64,000 nucleotides of DNA from DATFXM01 sp035315885 (GCA_035315885.1 DATFXM010000194.1:62001-126000), one strand, 5' to 3'; positions 36,998 to 47,175 are shown, counted from the first letter of the stretch. The notes: generated by a model from the sequence alone, not told the origin. Numbers and translations are program-made.

Positions 36998-38092
36998 CTA
37001 CGCTATCTCGAGTAGCGTTGGATAACCCGTTAGCTCGGTGTGATTCGACTCATGGGTCGAAGTCACGTCGGCAAAGTCGAATTCCACCTCGCCCAGCGTC
37101 ATGCGAGTACTCGAACCGAAATCAAAATCGGCAGAAGCAAGCAGCGTGAGTTTGTCTAGTACTCTGAAGTTTGCTTCGTCAGCGAAATCAAATGCTCCCG
37201 GCGTTGCCAGGAAGCTTGTGACACCCAGCTTGCCGAGGGCCATCATCAGTTCGTTGATCTCGAAGTGCTCGGGGCCGGAGGGCCGGTCGCCTCCTGCAGT
37301 CACTATGCGCAACCCCGCGCGCGCCGCATGGTTTTGCATTGTCGCAAGGTCGCTCAGCTTCCAAACAATAACGTCGGAGTTCCCTGCGAATTTGTTGCGG
37401 AGCTTGTCGACAATTCGATCGACAGCTACCAGCACCAGTGGTCGATGACGGTGTTGCTGGAGCTTCGCGTTTACCAGCTTAGCTTCGGATCGGTACTCGC
37501 CTCCGAGAACCAATGCATCGTAGGCCACTACATCCGAACACAGCTCTTTCGAGGGCGACCAGTCTGCCGCGGGTTTGTGCGAGCTCGTTATCGAGCCTTC
37601 GTCGGTTTGAGATCCAACGATGTGTTCGGCGACCGCGTGCACGAACGGCAACCTTGTCGTTATGAACTTCGAGTAGGACTCGATCAGTTTCCTCGACTCC
37701 TCTTCGCAAAGACCTACTTCGACGTCTATTCCGGCGGCTCGGAGTTGTTCAATGCCGCGACCGTTCACCTTTGGATTCGGATCGCGGATCGCGATCACTG
37801 CGCGAGCGATCCTCGCGGCAATCAGAGCATCGGTGCACGGCGGAGTCCTTCCCTGAGTGCAACAAGGTTCGAGCGTGCAGTAGAGCGTAGCGCCTGCCGC
37901 GTTTTTGCCGGCGCTCTCGAGCGCGTAGGACTCAGCGTGTTTGAGGCGGTCGAAGCGGTGATAGCCCTCTCCGACGACGCGACCGTCCTTTACCAGTAGC
38001 GCGCCGACCATCGGGTTTGGGCTCACGAGTCCGGCGCCGAGGCGAGCCAGCTCCAGCGCGCGTTTCATCAGGACTCTTTCGGCTTCCATCAT
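36998..38092 (-). CDS. ribD: Riboflavin biosynthesis protein RibD with diverged reductase half
   Basis: 364 residues. The N-terminal deaminase domain (about 1-145) is intact: HAESYAL (zinc His and catalytic Glu) and CTLEPCCTQGRTPPC (zinc cysteines). The C-terminal half should be the NADPH-dependent reductase, but the expected SLDG-type motif after FVHAVAEH is missing and the conserved substrate-loop sequence is hard to find; only DALVLGG is clear. The protein therefore surely deaminates diaminohydroxyphosphoribosylaminopyrimidine; the reduction step may be weak, altered, or done elsewhere. It lies between tsaD (14-base gap) and rsmA (3-base gap). Confidence 0.85.
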   Translation of the reverse strand: MMEAERVLMKRALELARLGAGLVSPNPMVGALLVKDGRVVGEGYHRFDRLKHAESYALESAGKNAAGATLYCTLEPCCTQGRTPPCTDALIAARIARAVIAIRDPNPKVNGRGIEQLRAAGIDVEVGLCEEESRKLIESYSKFITTRLPFVHAVAEHIVGSQTDEGSITSSHKPAADWSPSKELCSDVVAYDALVLGGEYRSEAKLVNAKLQQHRHRPLVLVAVDRIVDKLRNKFAGNSDVIVWKLSDLATMQNHAARAGLRIVTAGGDRPSGPEHFEINELMMALGKLGVTSFLATPGAFDFADEANFRVLDKLTLLASADFDFGSSTRMTLGEVEFDFADVTSTHESNHTELTGYPTLLEIA

Positions 38093-38106
38093 CTGATTAA
38101 CTCAAT

Positions 38107-39201
38107 TCATACTCGATAACGCGTGTTCTCTGGCACCTCGTACCCCTTCAAAACAACGTTCTCGAGCTTCATATTTGCGATCGCCGAGAATCCCAACCCA
38201 TCGTCCTCCCCAGCCACCAGCCGTCGACATCCAGCAGCAGCGATCATCGCCGCGTTATCAGTAGTCAATACCGGGCTCGGGAAATACACCGGCACACCAA
38301 AGTCGATAGCGCTGACTTGTTCTCGCAGCGCGCTGTTGCACGCAACGCCTCCCGCCAAAATGATCGTCCGAGGCGGATGACGATGTACTGCCGCTTGCAA
38401 TCGCTTCAGCAGCGATTGGACAACTTTTTCCTGAAAGCTCGCAACCAGATCCAGGATCTTTCGGTCCGGCGCTCCAACGCTGTCCCCCTCTGCGGTTCCC
38501 ACCGACACTGGATCAATTCCTTGCTCCCGCACGTAGCGCATGACCGCCGTCTTCAGCCCGCTGAAACTGAAGTCCAGATTGCCTCCCTCCATGCGCGGAA
38601 CCGTAAACACCAGTTCAGCACTGCTCGAATTACCATTTCGTGCAAGCCTATCGATCACCGGACCTCCCGGATAGCCCAGCCCCAACAGCTTTGCAACTTT
38701 GTCGAACGCTTCCCCTGCCGCATCGTCTCGGGTGCGTCCTAACACCCCGTACTTTCCTTCCTCGGGAATCAGAAACAGAGTAGTGTGCCCGCCGGACACT
38801 ACGAGCGCGAGGGCGGGATATTGCACCGGAGGATTCTCGAACGCCACCGAGTAGATATGGCCTTCAATGTGATTGACTCCCACGAGCGGTTTCGCGGCGG
38901 CCATCGCCAGAGATTTGGCGAAGCTGATTCCCACCAGCAGCGACCCAACCAATCCCGGCCCTTGCGTAACCGCAATTCCATCCACCTGCCCGATTGTCAC
39001 TTCCGCGGCCTCGAGCGCCCCACGTACAATCGCGTCGATCGTTTCGAGATGCTCGCGAGAGGCCAGCTCGGGCACCACTCCGCCAAACGGCGCATGCGTC
39101 TTGATCTGCGAAGCTATGATGTTGGACTTTATCAGGCGGCCATCCTCGACCACCGCCGCCGCCGTCTCGTCGCATGAGCTCTCAATCCCCAGCACCAACA
39201 T
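38107..39201 (-). CDS. tsaD: tRNA threonylcarbamoyladenosine transferase TsaD
   Basis: 364 residues. An ASKHA-fold protein which, with TsaB and TsaE, transfers threonylcarbamoyl to A37 of ANN-decoding tRNAs. Motifs: [14 protein letters not shown] at the start, metal-site [18 protein letters not shown], and [13 protein letters not shown] chose the ATG at 39201; the frame runs open 9 codons further upstream. Head of the tsaD-ribD-rsmA transcript. Confidence 0.95.
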   Translation of the reverse strand: MLVLGIESSCDETAAAVVEDGRLIKSNIIASQIKTHAPFGGVVPELASREHLETIDAIVRGALEAAEVTIGQVDGIAVTQGPGLVGSLLVGISFAKSLAMAAAKPLVGVNHIEGHIYSVAFENPPVQYPALALVVSGGHTTLFLIPEEGKYGVLGRTRDDAAGEAFDKVAKLLGLGYPGGPVIDRLARNGNSSSAELVFTVPRMEGGNLDFSFSGLKTAVMRYVREQGIDPVSVGTAEGDSVGAPDRKILDLVASFQEKVVQSLLKRLQAAVHRHPPRTIILAGGVACNSALREQVSAIDFGVPVYFPSPVLTTDNAAMIAAAGCRRLVAGEDDGLGFSAIANMKLENVVLKGYEVPENTRYRV

Positions 39202-39218
39202 AAACCGACATTCTACAC

Positions 39219-39292
39219 GAGGACGCACACGAGGGGCGAAGCCCGCAGGGCGAAGAAATGACCCGGAGACCTTGCGATCTTTGCGTCAAAGC
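39219..39292. repeat. Remnant of the GATGAGGG/GGGCGAA repeat left arm
   Basis: GAGGGGCGAAG and GGGAGACCTTGCG-like followed by TCTTTGCGTCAAAG resemble the left arm of the element at 30812-31119. It occupies the divergent gap between tsaD and the alcohol dehydrogenase gene. Confidence 0.4.
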
Positions 39293-39343
39293 CTGACAAG
39301 CGATAGCATACCCGCGCGTCAAGCCAGCCCCTTGGAGAAAAAC

Positions 39344-40354
39344 ATGAAGGCAGCAGTCATTCGCGAATATCACCAGCCGCTCTCTATCGAAGACCTTGAA
39401 ATGCCCCGATCGGGCCCTGACGAAGTGCTCATCCAAATCGAAGCCTGCGGCGTATGCCACTCCGATTTGCACATCGCCGAAGGCGACTGGAAGAGCCTCC
39501 TCCGGTTGATCAAGCAACCCCTTGTTCCGGGCCATGAAGTCGTGGGCCGCGTGATCGAGAAAGGAGAAGACGTCCACCATCTTGAAATCGGAGATCGAGT
39601 GGGAGTCGCATGGGTTCACTGGACGTGCGGCGAATGCGAGTTCTGTCGCGAGGGAAACGAGAACCTCTGCACCAACCAGAGCATCACCGGGGCAACCGTG
39701 GACGGCGGATTTGCCGAATTCATGAAAGCCAAGGCATCGCACGCCTTGAAGGTTCCCCAACAGCTGTCGTCAGCCGAGGCAGCGCCTCTCTTTTGCGCCG
39801 GAGTGACCGTCTATCGCGCAATCAAAAACTCAGGCATAAAACCTGGGCAGCGACTCGTGGTGTTCGGAATTGGCGGGCTCGGGCACCTAGCCGTCCAGAT
39901 CGCAAGAACTCTTGACGCAGAAGTGATGGCCGTGGACGTCAGCGATGACAAGCTCGAGTTTGCCGGGAGGCTGGGCGCCGGCATCACCCTCAACGCGACA
40001 AGAGAAGACGTCGTGAAACGAATTCGAAAGATGGGCGGCGCGCATGTTGCGGTGGTGACTTCCGGGTCGAAAGCTGCGTACGATTCTGCGTTCTATTCAG
40101 TCCGATCAGGCGGAACTTTGATGGTGGTTGGAATGCCGGCCGAAGACTTGAGTTTTCCCGCGATAATGATGCGGGAGATGCGGATTCAGTCTTCGGCGAC
40201 CGGTACGCGCGATGACCTGCGCGCAGTGCTCGATCTGGCCGCCGCCGGCAGAATCAAATGTCAAATCGAGACCGAGCCCTTGTCTAATGTGAACGTCGTT
40301 TTGGACCGGATGCGCGCGGGTAAGATAACCGGCCGCGTAGTACTGAAGCTTTGA
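39344..40354 (+). CDS. Zinc-dependent alcohol dehydrogenase (MDR family, AdhP-like)
   Basis: 336 residues. Catalytic zinc ligands Cys in ACGVCHSDLH and the GHEVVG His-Glu pair; structural zinc cysteines in CGECEFCREGNENLC; NAD-binding GIGGLGHLAVQ. The arrangement matches AdhP/AdhA-type NAD-dependent alcohol dehydrogenases that oxidise primary alcohols; the exact substrate is not readable. The ATG at 39344 follows TTGGAGAAAAAC. The frame opens far upstream (38873) as a read-through antisense to tsaD, which is not coding. Convergent with the enoyl-CoA hydratase pair. Confidence 0.92.
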   Translation: MKAAVIREYHQPLSIEDLEMPRSGPDEVLIQIEACGVCHSDLHIAEGDWKSLLRLIKQPLVPGHEVVGRVIEKGEDVHHLEIGDRVGVAWVHWTCGECEFCREGNENLCTNQSITGATVDGGFAEFMKAKASHALKVPQQLSSAEAAPLFCAGVTVYRAIKNSGIKPGQRLVVFGIGGLGHLAVQIARTLDAEVMAVDVSDDKLEFAGRLGAGITLNATREDVVKRIRKMGGAHVAVVTSGSKAAYDSAFYSVRSGGTLMVVGMPAEDLSFPAIMMREMRIQSSATGTRDDLRAVLDLAAAGRIKCQIETEPLSNVNVVLDRMRAGKITGRVVLKL

Positions 40355-40418
40355 TAAGACTCTGACCGGATCTGATTAGTGAAGCTTACTGCCCGCGCAG
40401 ACTTGGTGGCGTTGCGAT

Positions 40419-41219
40419 CTATCTCCCCTGAAACTTTGGCGGCCTCTTTTCGTGAAATGCCGCGATCCCTTCCTTAACATCCTCGCTGTAGTTGGTCACC
40501 ATCACTGACAGCGCCGCGTCTTCAAGCGCATTTTCAAGGTCCATCGTCTGCTGCTTGTACATCATCCTCTTGGCAATTCGAATTGCGATCGGCGGACCTT
40601 GTGCAAGCCGCTCGGCCCAGTCGCGCGCAACGCGCATCAGATCCTGATCCGGAACAACTTCAGTCACCAGTCCAAGACGTTTGGCCTCCGCAGCCGGGTA
40701 AACCTCCGACAAGAGCGACATCTTCAACGCGTTCTGCAGACCCATGAATCGGGGAAACAGGTAGGCACCGCCTTCGTCCGGGATCAACGCAAACTTCAGG
40801 CTCGTGTCACCGAGTCGGGCGCTCTCGGCGGCGATGCGAAAATCGCAGCAGAGCGCCAGGGTCAGACCTCCCGCAACCGCCGCACCATTGATCGCAGCAA
40901 TCGTGGGCTTGTCGAACCTCCTCAACAGCGTCACCAGCCGGTGCATGTTTTCGCGCATTTCCAACATCGCTTCCATCCGGTGACCGCGATATCGTGCGGG
41001 ATACTGAAAATCCGGGCTGATGTCACCACCCGAGCAGAATCCCCGTCCCGTACCGGTGATTATCACCGCGCGAGTAATGTCATCGTCCCTGGCATCCGAT
41101 AGCGCTGCGATGATCTCGTGTACCATCACCTCTGAATAGGCGTTCAGTTTCGCGGGCCTGTTCAAAGTTACAGTCGCGATATGACTCTCTTTTGAATAGA
41201 TGATCTCGCGAAACTCCAT
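40419..41219 (-). CDS. Enoyl-CoA hydratase/isomerase family protein
   Basis: 266 residues, crotonase fold. TLNRPAKLNAYS, the oxyanion-hole regions GRGFCSGGD and NGAAVAGGL, and the active-site stretch FALIPDEGGAYLFPR are visible. The position matching the first catalytic Glu of hydratases reads as FALIPDEG, so activity as hydratase or isomerase is open. It acts on acyl-CoA, probably in fatty acid or amino acid degradation. 9 bases downstream of a second crotonase gene. Confidence 0.88.
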   Translation of the reverse strand: MEFREIIYSKESHIATVTLNRPAKLNAYSEVMVHEIIAALSDARDDDITRAVIITGTGRGFCSGGDISPDFQYPARYRGHRMEAMLEMRENMHRLVTLLRRFDKPTIAAINGAAVAGGLTLALCCDFRIAAESARLGDTSLKFALIPDEGGAYLFPRFMGLQNALKMSLLSEVYPAAEAKRLGLVTEVVPDQDLMRVARDWAERLAQGPPIAIRIAKRMMYKQQTMDLENALEDAALSVMVTNYSEDVKEGIAAFHEKRPPKFQGR

Positions 41220-41228
41220 AGCACTCCC

Positions 41229-42017
41229 CTATCGCCCGGTGAACCGGGGCTCACGCTTCTCCATAAACGCTCGAACGCCTTCCTTGTGATCTTCGGTGAA
41301 CGAACATCGAATATGAGTCTCAGCTTCACGATCGAGTAGCGTGCGAAAGTCGGTGCTTGCGGCCATATTCACGTTCGACTTCATGTACCGATAGCTGGTT
41401 AGTGGACCGTGAGCGACTCGCGACGCAACACTGCTCACTTCGGCGGACAAACTCTCCGCCGAAACAACCCGATTTATCAGACCGATTCTGAGTGCTTCGG
41501 CAGCATCGATGATGTCGCCGAGGAAAAAAAGTTCTTTGGCTTTTGGGCCTCCGACATAGTGCGTCAGCAGCCATGTCGTCCCGAAATCGCCGCCGTAACC
41601 AACCTTCGCGTACGCCGTACCAAACCGAGCCTGCTCGGAAGCGATGCGCAAATCGCATGACAGACAGACGCCGAGCCCCGCTCCCATCGCGAATCCGTTT
41701 ACCGCTGCGACAGTTACCTTTGGAATGTTGTAGAGCAACCAGGAGAGCTGCTGCATTTGCCTGAGGCCATCTACTCTTTGTTCGAGTGTCTGATCTGAGT
41801 CGCGCGCCATCATCGACACATCACCGCCCGCACAGAAGGCTCTTCCAGTTCCGGTAACAACTATGCAGCCGATTTCAGCGTCGTTACTCCAGCTATTCAG
41901 AGTCTCGATCGACCTTGCCAGCAACTCGGGGCTCAACGCGTTGAGCTTGTCGGGTCTGTTGAAAGTAAGGGTGGCGACTCGATCCGCAACACCGGTAATG
42001 ATCACATCCTCAGCCAT
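41229..42017 (-). CDS. Enoyl-CoA hydratase/isomerase family protein (second copy)
   Basis: 262 residues. TLTFNRPDKLNALS, GRAFCAGGD, NGFAMGAGLGV and KVGYGGDFGTTWLL mark the crotonase fold. The residues where hydratases carry their second Glu read GGDFG, which is closer to isomerase- or PaaG-like members. The two tandem crotonases are only moderately similar, so they are not a recent duplicate. A cyclophilin gene lies 33 bases upstream on the same strand. Confidence 0.88.
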   Translation of the reverse strand: MAEDVIITGVADRVATLTFNRPDKLNALSPELLARSIETLNSWSNDAEIGCIVVTGTGRAFCAGGDVSMMARDSDQTLEQRVDGLRQMQQLSWLLYNIPKVTVAAVNGFAMGAGLGVCLSCDLRIASEQARFGTAYAKVGYGGDFGTTWLLTHYVGGPKAKELFFLGDIIDAAEALRIGLINRVVSAESLSAEVSSVASRVAHGPLTSYRYMKSNVNMAASTDFRTLLDREAETHIRCSFTEDHKEGVRAFMEKREPRFTGR

Positions 42018-42050
42018 TGTATTCGCTCTCCGAAAAGATTAGCTTCGCAT

Positions 42051-42509
42051 TCAGTCGTTCATGATGATGGAGTTGATGCGATCGCCTGCCCTGATCTGTT
42101 GCACCACGTCCATGCCGTTTGTGACACGTCCAAAAACGGCGTAGTTCATATCCAGAAACGCGGCTGGTCCGAGCGTGATGTAGAACTGGCAGGAAGCGCT
42201 GTCAGGCTGTTGAGAGCGCGCCATTGCGAGCGCACCGGCATCTCCGTGTTTGAGTTCTTTCGAGACTTCAAGCTTGATGCGCCGCTCGCGCCCGGTTGCC
42301 GGGTCAATGAAGCCACCGGTGCCGTTGCCGATGGGACAGCCGCCCTGAATAACGAAGCCCGGCTCGTGCCGGTGGAATGTGAGGCCGTCGTAAAAACTTC
42401 TGCCTACCAGGTCAATGAAATTTCCTGTGGTAATTGGTGCTTTATCCTCGTAGAGCTCCACGGTGATGGGGCCTTTGTCGGTGTCGATCGTCGCTGTCCT
42501 GTTTGCCAT
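42051..42509 (-). CDS. Cyclophilin-type peptidyl-prolyl isomerase
   Basis: 152 residues, a minimal cytosolic cyclophilin with no signal peptide. Active-site [15 protein letters not shown] and [16 protein letters not shown] are clear. It speeds cis-trans isomerisation at proline. First gene of the cyclophilin/crotonase/crotonase run. Upstream lies a large repeat element. Confidence 0.93.
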   Translation of the reverse strand: MANRTATIDTDKGPITVELYEDKAPITTGNFIDLVGRSFYDGLTFHRHEPGFVIQGGCPIGNGTGGFIDPATGRERRIKLEVSKELKHGDAGALAMARSQQPDSASCQFYITLGPAAFLDMNYAVFGRVTNGMDVVQQIRAGDRINSIIMND

Positions 42510-42589
42510 CTTTTATGCTCCTCCTTTCCTTAAGTGGGAGTCTGGACTCTAGCACATTCAATCTGTGAATCACGAGTTGCGTGAGTAGG

Positions 42590-42764
42590 GATGAGGGGTG
42601 AGGCGAAGGGGGCGAAGTCGGTTTCGGGTTTAGGGTTTAAGGTTTCGGGGTTCATCTGATTCAGTAGCCTTTCGTCGAGTAATGCTCGCCATCCGAGTCT
42701 CTATCTGACGAACCCGAAACCCTATACCCTAAACCCGAACCGACTTCGCCCTTTCCCCTCATCC
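42590..42764. repeat. Long nested hairpin element with GGTTTMG heptamer arms (copy A)
   Basis: Outer arms GATGAGGGG and GGGCGAAGTCGG pair with CCGACTTCGCCC and CCCCTCATC; next, heptamers GGTTTCG-GGTTTAG-GGTTTAA-GGTTTCG pair with the CCCGAAACCC/CCCTAAACCC arm. The core 42657-42712 is unique in this element but recurs, inverted and ~90% identical, at 53792-53850. It fills the divergent gap between the cyclophilin and thrC. Confidence 0.8.
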
Positions 42765-42804
42765 CTCTCAACCCGCCAAATCCGATCTGCTATACTCCGC
42801 TACC

Positions 42805-43968
42805 ATGAATGTAAGCCATCTTCTCTGTTCAGCTTGCCAGAAACATTATGAACCGCGGCGTCTTTATAACCTTTGTGAATGCGGCAAACCGTTGCTTGTC
42901 CAGTACGACCTGGAAAGCGCCGCTCAATCCATGACTAAGGACGCCGTGCGCACACGCCCGGCAAACCTTTGGCGCTATCGCGAAGTGCTCCCCGTCGAGC
43001 ATCCCGAAAACGTCCTATGCCTTGGCGAAGGCATGACACCCCTACTCAAGGCCACGAGGCTCGGCGCCTCCCTCGGGATGAACAACCTCTACATAAAGGA
43101 TGAGTCTCTCAATCCGACTGCTTCATTCAAGGCGAGGGGAATGGCCGTAGCCATGTCGATGGCCAAAGAGCTTGGAGTAAAGAAACTGGCCGTACCATCC
43201 GCCGGCAACGCCGCCAGCGCGCTTGCCGCTTACGCTGCAAAGGCAGGCCTGCCCGCGTTCATATTCATGCCTAAAGACGCCCCTCGCGCCAACATAATTG
43301 AATGCCGCCAGATGGGGGCTGAGGTTACTTTGATCGACGGCCTGATCACCGACTGCGGAAGAATCGTCGCCGAACGCAAACAGGTCGAGGGCTGGTTCGA
43401 CGTGTCTACATTAAAAGAGCCTTATCGCGTCGAGGGTAAGAAGACCATGGGTTATGAAGTGGCCGAACAACTCGATTGGCAATTGCCCGACGTCATTCTT
43501 TATCCGACCGGCGGCGGAACCGGATTGATTGGCATGTGGAAAGCCTTCGACGAGATGGAACGCATTGGCTGGATCGGCAGCCATCGGCCTCGAATGGTTA
43601 CGGTGCAGGCAGAAGGTTGCGCCCCAATCGTCAAGGCGTTCGCCGCAGGCGCCACTTCGGGAGCTGACATCTCGAATGCAACCACCGTAGCGGCAGGCCT
43701 CCGTGTACCCAAAGCGGTTGGCGACTTCATCATGCTCGACGTACTTCGAAAGAGCGGCGGCACAGCGGTGGCCGTGAGCGATGCCGAGTTGCTCGACGCG
43801 GTTAAGGAGATAGGCGCCGCTGAAGGAATACTCACCGCACCCGAGGGAGCTGCATGCCTGCCCGCCTTGAAGAAGCTGCTTGCTTCGGGACAAGTAAACC
43901 TCGACGAGCGAGTCGTGCTGTTCAACACTGGTTCAGGCTTGAAGTACCTCGATACGTTTCCTGATTAG
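42805..43968 (+). CDS. thrC: Threonine synthase
   Basis: 387 residues. PLP-dependent conversion of O-phosphohomoserine to threonine. A zinc-ribbon-like N-terminus (LLCSACQKHYEPRRLYNLCECGK), typical of one thrC clade, precedes the fold-type II PLP domain; the Schiff-base Lys lies in NPTASFKARGM, and the phosphate loop GGGTG follows. No thrA/thrB is adjacent. ATG at 42805. Confidence 0.92.
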   Translation: MNVSHLLCSACQKHYEPRRLYNLCECGKPLLVQYDLESAAQSMTKDAVRTRPANLWRYREVLPVEHPENVLCLGEGMTPLLKATRLGASLGMNNLYIKDESLNPTASFKARGMAVAMSMAKELGVKKLAVPSAGNAASALAAYAAKAGLPAFIFMPKDAPRANIIECRQMGAEVTLIDGLITDCGRIVAERKQVEGWFDVSTLKEPYRVEGKKTMGYEVAEQLDWQLPDVILYPTGGGTGLIGMWKAFDEMERIGWIGSHRPRMVTVQAEGCAPIVKAFAAGATSGADISNATTVAAGLRVPKAVGDFIMLDVLRKSGGTAVAVSDAELLDAVKEIGAAEGILTAPEGAACLPALKKLLASGQVNLDERVVLFNTGSGLKYLDTFPD

Positions 43969-44007
43969 TGGAGGGCCCGCGCATCGGGCTAGGAATGACC
44001 GTAGGCT

Positions 44008-47000
44008 TCACGCAATAGGCTTGCGAAGCCGGAAGCGAGTGCCCCGCGAACCCTTTCCACCCACAGTTTCGCGGGCATAGAGCTTGCTATCGGTCCAAGA
44101 TACGTCTCCGTTGATCATGCTGGCTCGCGAACATATATTCATCAGCCCGCGCCCCGCCCCCACCACGTCCTCCGTGTGTTTGAACCCCTTCCCGTTGTCT
44201 TCGACATCAATCAGCAAACATTCGCCTGCGACTTTGATGCTTAATCGCACCGACGTCGCATTCGAATGGCGGCAGACATTGTTCAATGCCTCTTGCACGA
44301 TTCGAAAAATCTGAATCTGCTCTGCGCTTGTTAGTCTCAAACGATCCTCGACCCCCTCTTCGCAAACAAACTCGCACTGTATCGCTTCCCCGGCGGGACT
44401 CTGCGACACTGCGTTACCCAGAGCCCATTCGAGCGCCGCAGTGAGCCCCACGTTCGTAAGAACCGAAGGGCTCAAGTCCTCGCAAATTCTTCTGATCTCC
44501 GATGAAATCGTTTCGATTTCAGTTCGGAACCTGTTCGAATCGGTTTTCCGCGAGCCATTCTCTTCGGATCCGTTATGCCGATCCACCAGCATCATCAGCC
44601 GGCGAAGATCTGCCAGAGTCTGATCGTGCAGATCCCGCGAAATGCGGCGCCGCTCGCTTTCAGTTTCGTTGGCGAGCTGAAATCGGGTGATTGCCAGTTC
44701 TCGATTCGTGCCAGTCAGCTTCTGGTTCTGCCGCCATCCCCACACGAGCGCGATTGTTGCCAGCGTCAAAAGAAACGCGAGCGCTGCCGAAGTCCAGGGA
44801 AAGGGTGCACGCCCGACGGTGAAGCTTACGACCAGAGGCTCAGACGGTACGAGGTCGGCGTTGTACGCTCTCGCTTCCACTATGTATGAGCCGGGTGCGA
44901 GCCCTTGTAACAGCAACTGCGGTTCGCCTGCCAAACTGGAGAAGACACGGCGGCCGGATTTGTTGCTAACCAGGAACGAGTATTGAAATTGCTCGGGATA
45001 GGTGCGGGTCGCTTGGGCGCTCACCTCCAACGAGAGGCCGTTCTGAGGGTACTCGAGATCGATTCCGGCTTTGACTTCGTCCGGTTCGTATGCGCGGCGG
45101 CCTACGGCCCGGACCAGTGCAACCTGCGGCGCAAGGCGCTCGATCCCGTAGCGCCCGACGCCGCGGCTCGTCGCCATTATCAGTGCGTCATCACCATCTC
45201 TGGAGTGCTCCACGAGCAGCGAGAAAATGCTCTGTGACGCGAGGCCCTGCTCGGCGTCGGTCCTTCCGAGTATCGTATGCTCGCCGAGCCGAATTCGGTA
45301 CAGACCCGCTCCTGCAGTCGCGCACCAGACGAATCTCGATCCACTCTTGGGCGCTACATAAACCGATCGAGCATCGAAACCTTCCAACACGCTGAGTAGG
45401 TCATCCGATCCTGAATCGGCATTTCTCGCTTGTGAATTGTCGCCGCTCAACGCAAACAGTCCTCGAGAGGTAGCCAGCCACAGTACTTCTTCGCCAGAGC
45501 CTGAAATAGACCAGACACCGCACCCCGTGAGGGGCTGCAAGCGCGTCTCACGCACCGTTTGAATGCCATCAAACTTAAACACACCGGAACCGGCAGTGCC
45601 GATCCAAAGAGTATGGTCGAGATCCGAATGAAGGCTCACTAAGTCGCGCGCATCCAACTTCTCGGATTCGCCGGGCCAGATGAACGAAAGAGTGTCGCCA
45701 TCGAGTCGAGCCAGCCCCCGCCCGAACGCCGCGGCAAACACACTTCCTCGAAAGACGGACAGCGCTCGGACGTTGACTCCTTCGTCGGACGCTCGGGCGA
45801 AAGAATAAGGACCAGGCTGAACCGCCTTCGAGCCAGGAGATTTCCGGCCGATGAACAAACCTGATGCGGTTCCCACCAGGATACGATGCAAAGAATCCTC
45901 AGAGACGGCGTGAACAATTCTTTCGGTGAGCCCGTTGACTGGCTGCCAAGGCTCTCCCTCGCCGCGCTGGACGAACAACCCTCGGTTTGTCCCGCACCAC
46001 AGTAGTCCGTCTGACGAACGGAACACTGTTCGAACAAAGTTACTCTCGCCGCGGCTCGAGACATTCTCGAACCGCGGGCCCTTGCTGTCGTATCGGGAGA
46101 CCCCTTTGTCGGTGCCAAACCAGATCACGCCTTCGCGGTCGGCGAATACGGTGTAGATCTTGTCAGACCTGAGCCCGCCTGCGGTGCTGCTGAATGTCTG
46201 GTGAGAGTCAACGCGTCCATCTCGAATACAGAAGACTCCGCGGTCTGCCGTGCCGGCCCAGAGCGCGCCGTCGAGTCCCAGACAGAGGGCAGTTACAGTA
46301 CCGGTTGGCGCTTCGACTAAGGCCGGATGAGCGAGGTCAGTTGCCTCGTACAACCCGCTTGCCGACGGCGCAGTCTGGGCGCCGAACCACAGGTGGCCCG
46401 GCCGATCGCGCAGTATCGATTCAATAAAGAACGGTCGCGGTCTTGAAGCGACCTCCGACACTCCGCGGTTCTCTTCGAAGCGCGCGCTGAGCAGACTTCG
46501 GCCGCGACTCGAGACGATGAGACCGCCGGCGTCAGCTTCGACGGCCCCGGTTAGCTGCAATGCCACGCGCTGGGTGGAGGTTACTTCCACGTTGAGCAGG
46601 TATTGATCCTGCGGCGTCAGCACGTCAACCTTGGGCGGCGCACCCTGAGCTTTGTTAATGACAAGAATGAAACCCTGCTCGCTGGTCAGAACTATTCCGC
46701 TCTTTGAGGCAGTGATCGAGGTGATGGGCTTGCCAGAGGTTTCCGCGATCGCATCGACTTGTCCCTGGCGAACGCGAGCCGCGCCAGAGGATGCGCCGAC
46801 CCACACAGTGCCCTCATCGTCGACCAGCAACGCATTGATTCGATCTGCGAGCAGCCCGTTGGCGGCCAACTTCTGAATTCGCTTGCCGTCGTAGGTGGCA
46901 AGACCGGCTTCAGTACCGAACAAAATCGATCCGTCCTGCTGCTGTGCTATTGCTCGGACGTGGTCGGAAGGGAGTCCGTGAAACAGGGTCACGACTCCCC

Positions 47001-47175
47001 ATCGATGGAAATCGTGAGCCGGCGCCGGATTAGTTGTAGTTTGTGCGTTCGATGTAAGCGCAACGACTAGCACTAGAATAGTGCTGAGTGCTGAGTGCTG
47101 AGTGCTGAGTTTGGTAAGCGTTGTTGTATGGACGTGACGTGAGACCAATCGCGGCAGAATCTTGTTGACTCTCAT
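44008..47175 (-). CDS. Two-component propeller sensor histidine kinase (Reg_prop, Y_Y_Y, HisKA_3)
   Basis: 1055 residues from the ATG at 47175; an ORF start 10 codons upstream is less likely. A signal peptide-like region (1-50) contains heptamer-encoded LSTQHSALST. The periplasmic part has ~10-12 propeller blades (DGSILFGTEAGLATYDG, GTVWVGASSGAARV, GVIWFGTDKGVSRYD), then a Y_Y_Y domain near 720-800 (YPEQFQYSFLV), a transmembrane helix (TSAALAFLLTLATIALVW), HisKA_3 with His in RRISRDLHDQTLADL, and HATPase_c with EDNGKGF. In Bacteroidetes such sensors bind oligosaccharides or other periplasmic ligands. The NarL-type regulator upstream is the cognate partner. Confidence 0.9.
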   Translation of the reverse strand: MRVNKILPRLVSRHVHTTTLTKLSTQHSALSTILVLVVALTSNAQTTTNPAPAHDFHRWGVVTLFHGLPSDHVRAIAQQQDGSILFGTEAGLATYDGKRIQKLAANGLLADRINALLVDDEGTVWVGASSGAARVRQGQVDAIAETSGKPITSITASKSGIVLTSEQGFILVINKAQGAPPKVDVLTPQDQYLLNVEVTSTQRVALQLTGAVEADAGGLIVSSRGRSLLSARFEENRGVSEVASRPRPFFIESILRDRPGHLWFGAQTAPSASGLYEATDLAHPALVEAPTGTVTALCLGLDGALWAGTADRGVFCIRDGRVDSHQTFSSTAGGLRSDKIYTVFADREGVIWFGTDKGVSRYDSKGPRFENVSSRGESNFVRTVFRSSDGLLWCGTNRGLFVQRGEGEPWQPVNGLTERIVHAVSEDSLHRILVGTASGLFIGRKSPGSKAVQPGPYSFARASDEGVNVRALSVFRGSVFAAAFGRGLARLDGDTLSFIWPGESEKLDARDLVSLHSDLDHTLWIGTAGSGVFKFDGIQTVRETRLQPLTGCGVWSISGSGEEVLWLATSRGLFALSGDNSQARNADSGSDDLLSVLEGFDARSVYVAPKSGSRFVWCATAGAGLYRIRLGEHTILGRTDAEQGLASQSIFSLLVEHSRDGDDALIMATSRGVGRYGIERLAPQVALVRAVGRRAYEPDEVKAGIDLEYPQNGLSLEVSAQATRTYPEQFQYSFLVSNKSGRRVFSSLAGEPQLLLQGLAPGSYIVEARAYNADLVPSEPLVVSFTVGRAPFPWTSAALAFLLTLATIALVWGWRQNQKLTGTNRELAITRFQLANETESERRRISRDLHDQTLADLRRLMMLVDRHNGSEENGSRKTDSNRFRTEIETISSEIRRICEDLSPSVLTNVGLTAALEWALGNAVSQSPAGEAIQCEFVCEEGVEDRLRLTSAEQIQIFRIVQEALNNVCRHSNATSVRLSIKVAGECLLIDVEDNGKGFKHTEDVVGAGRGLMNICSRASMINGDVSWTDSKLYARETVGGKGSRGTRFRLRKPIA

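Noticed and set aside
42590..42764. Telomere-like TTTAGGG repeat
   Set aside because: Only a few degenerate units in a chromosomal hairpin; resemblance to plant telomeres is coincidence of the heptamer.
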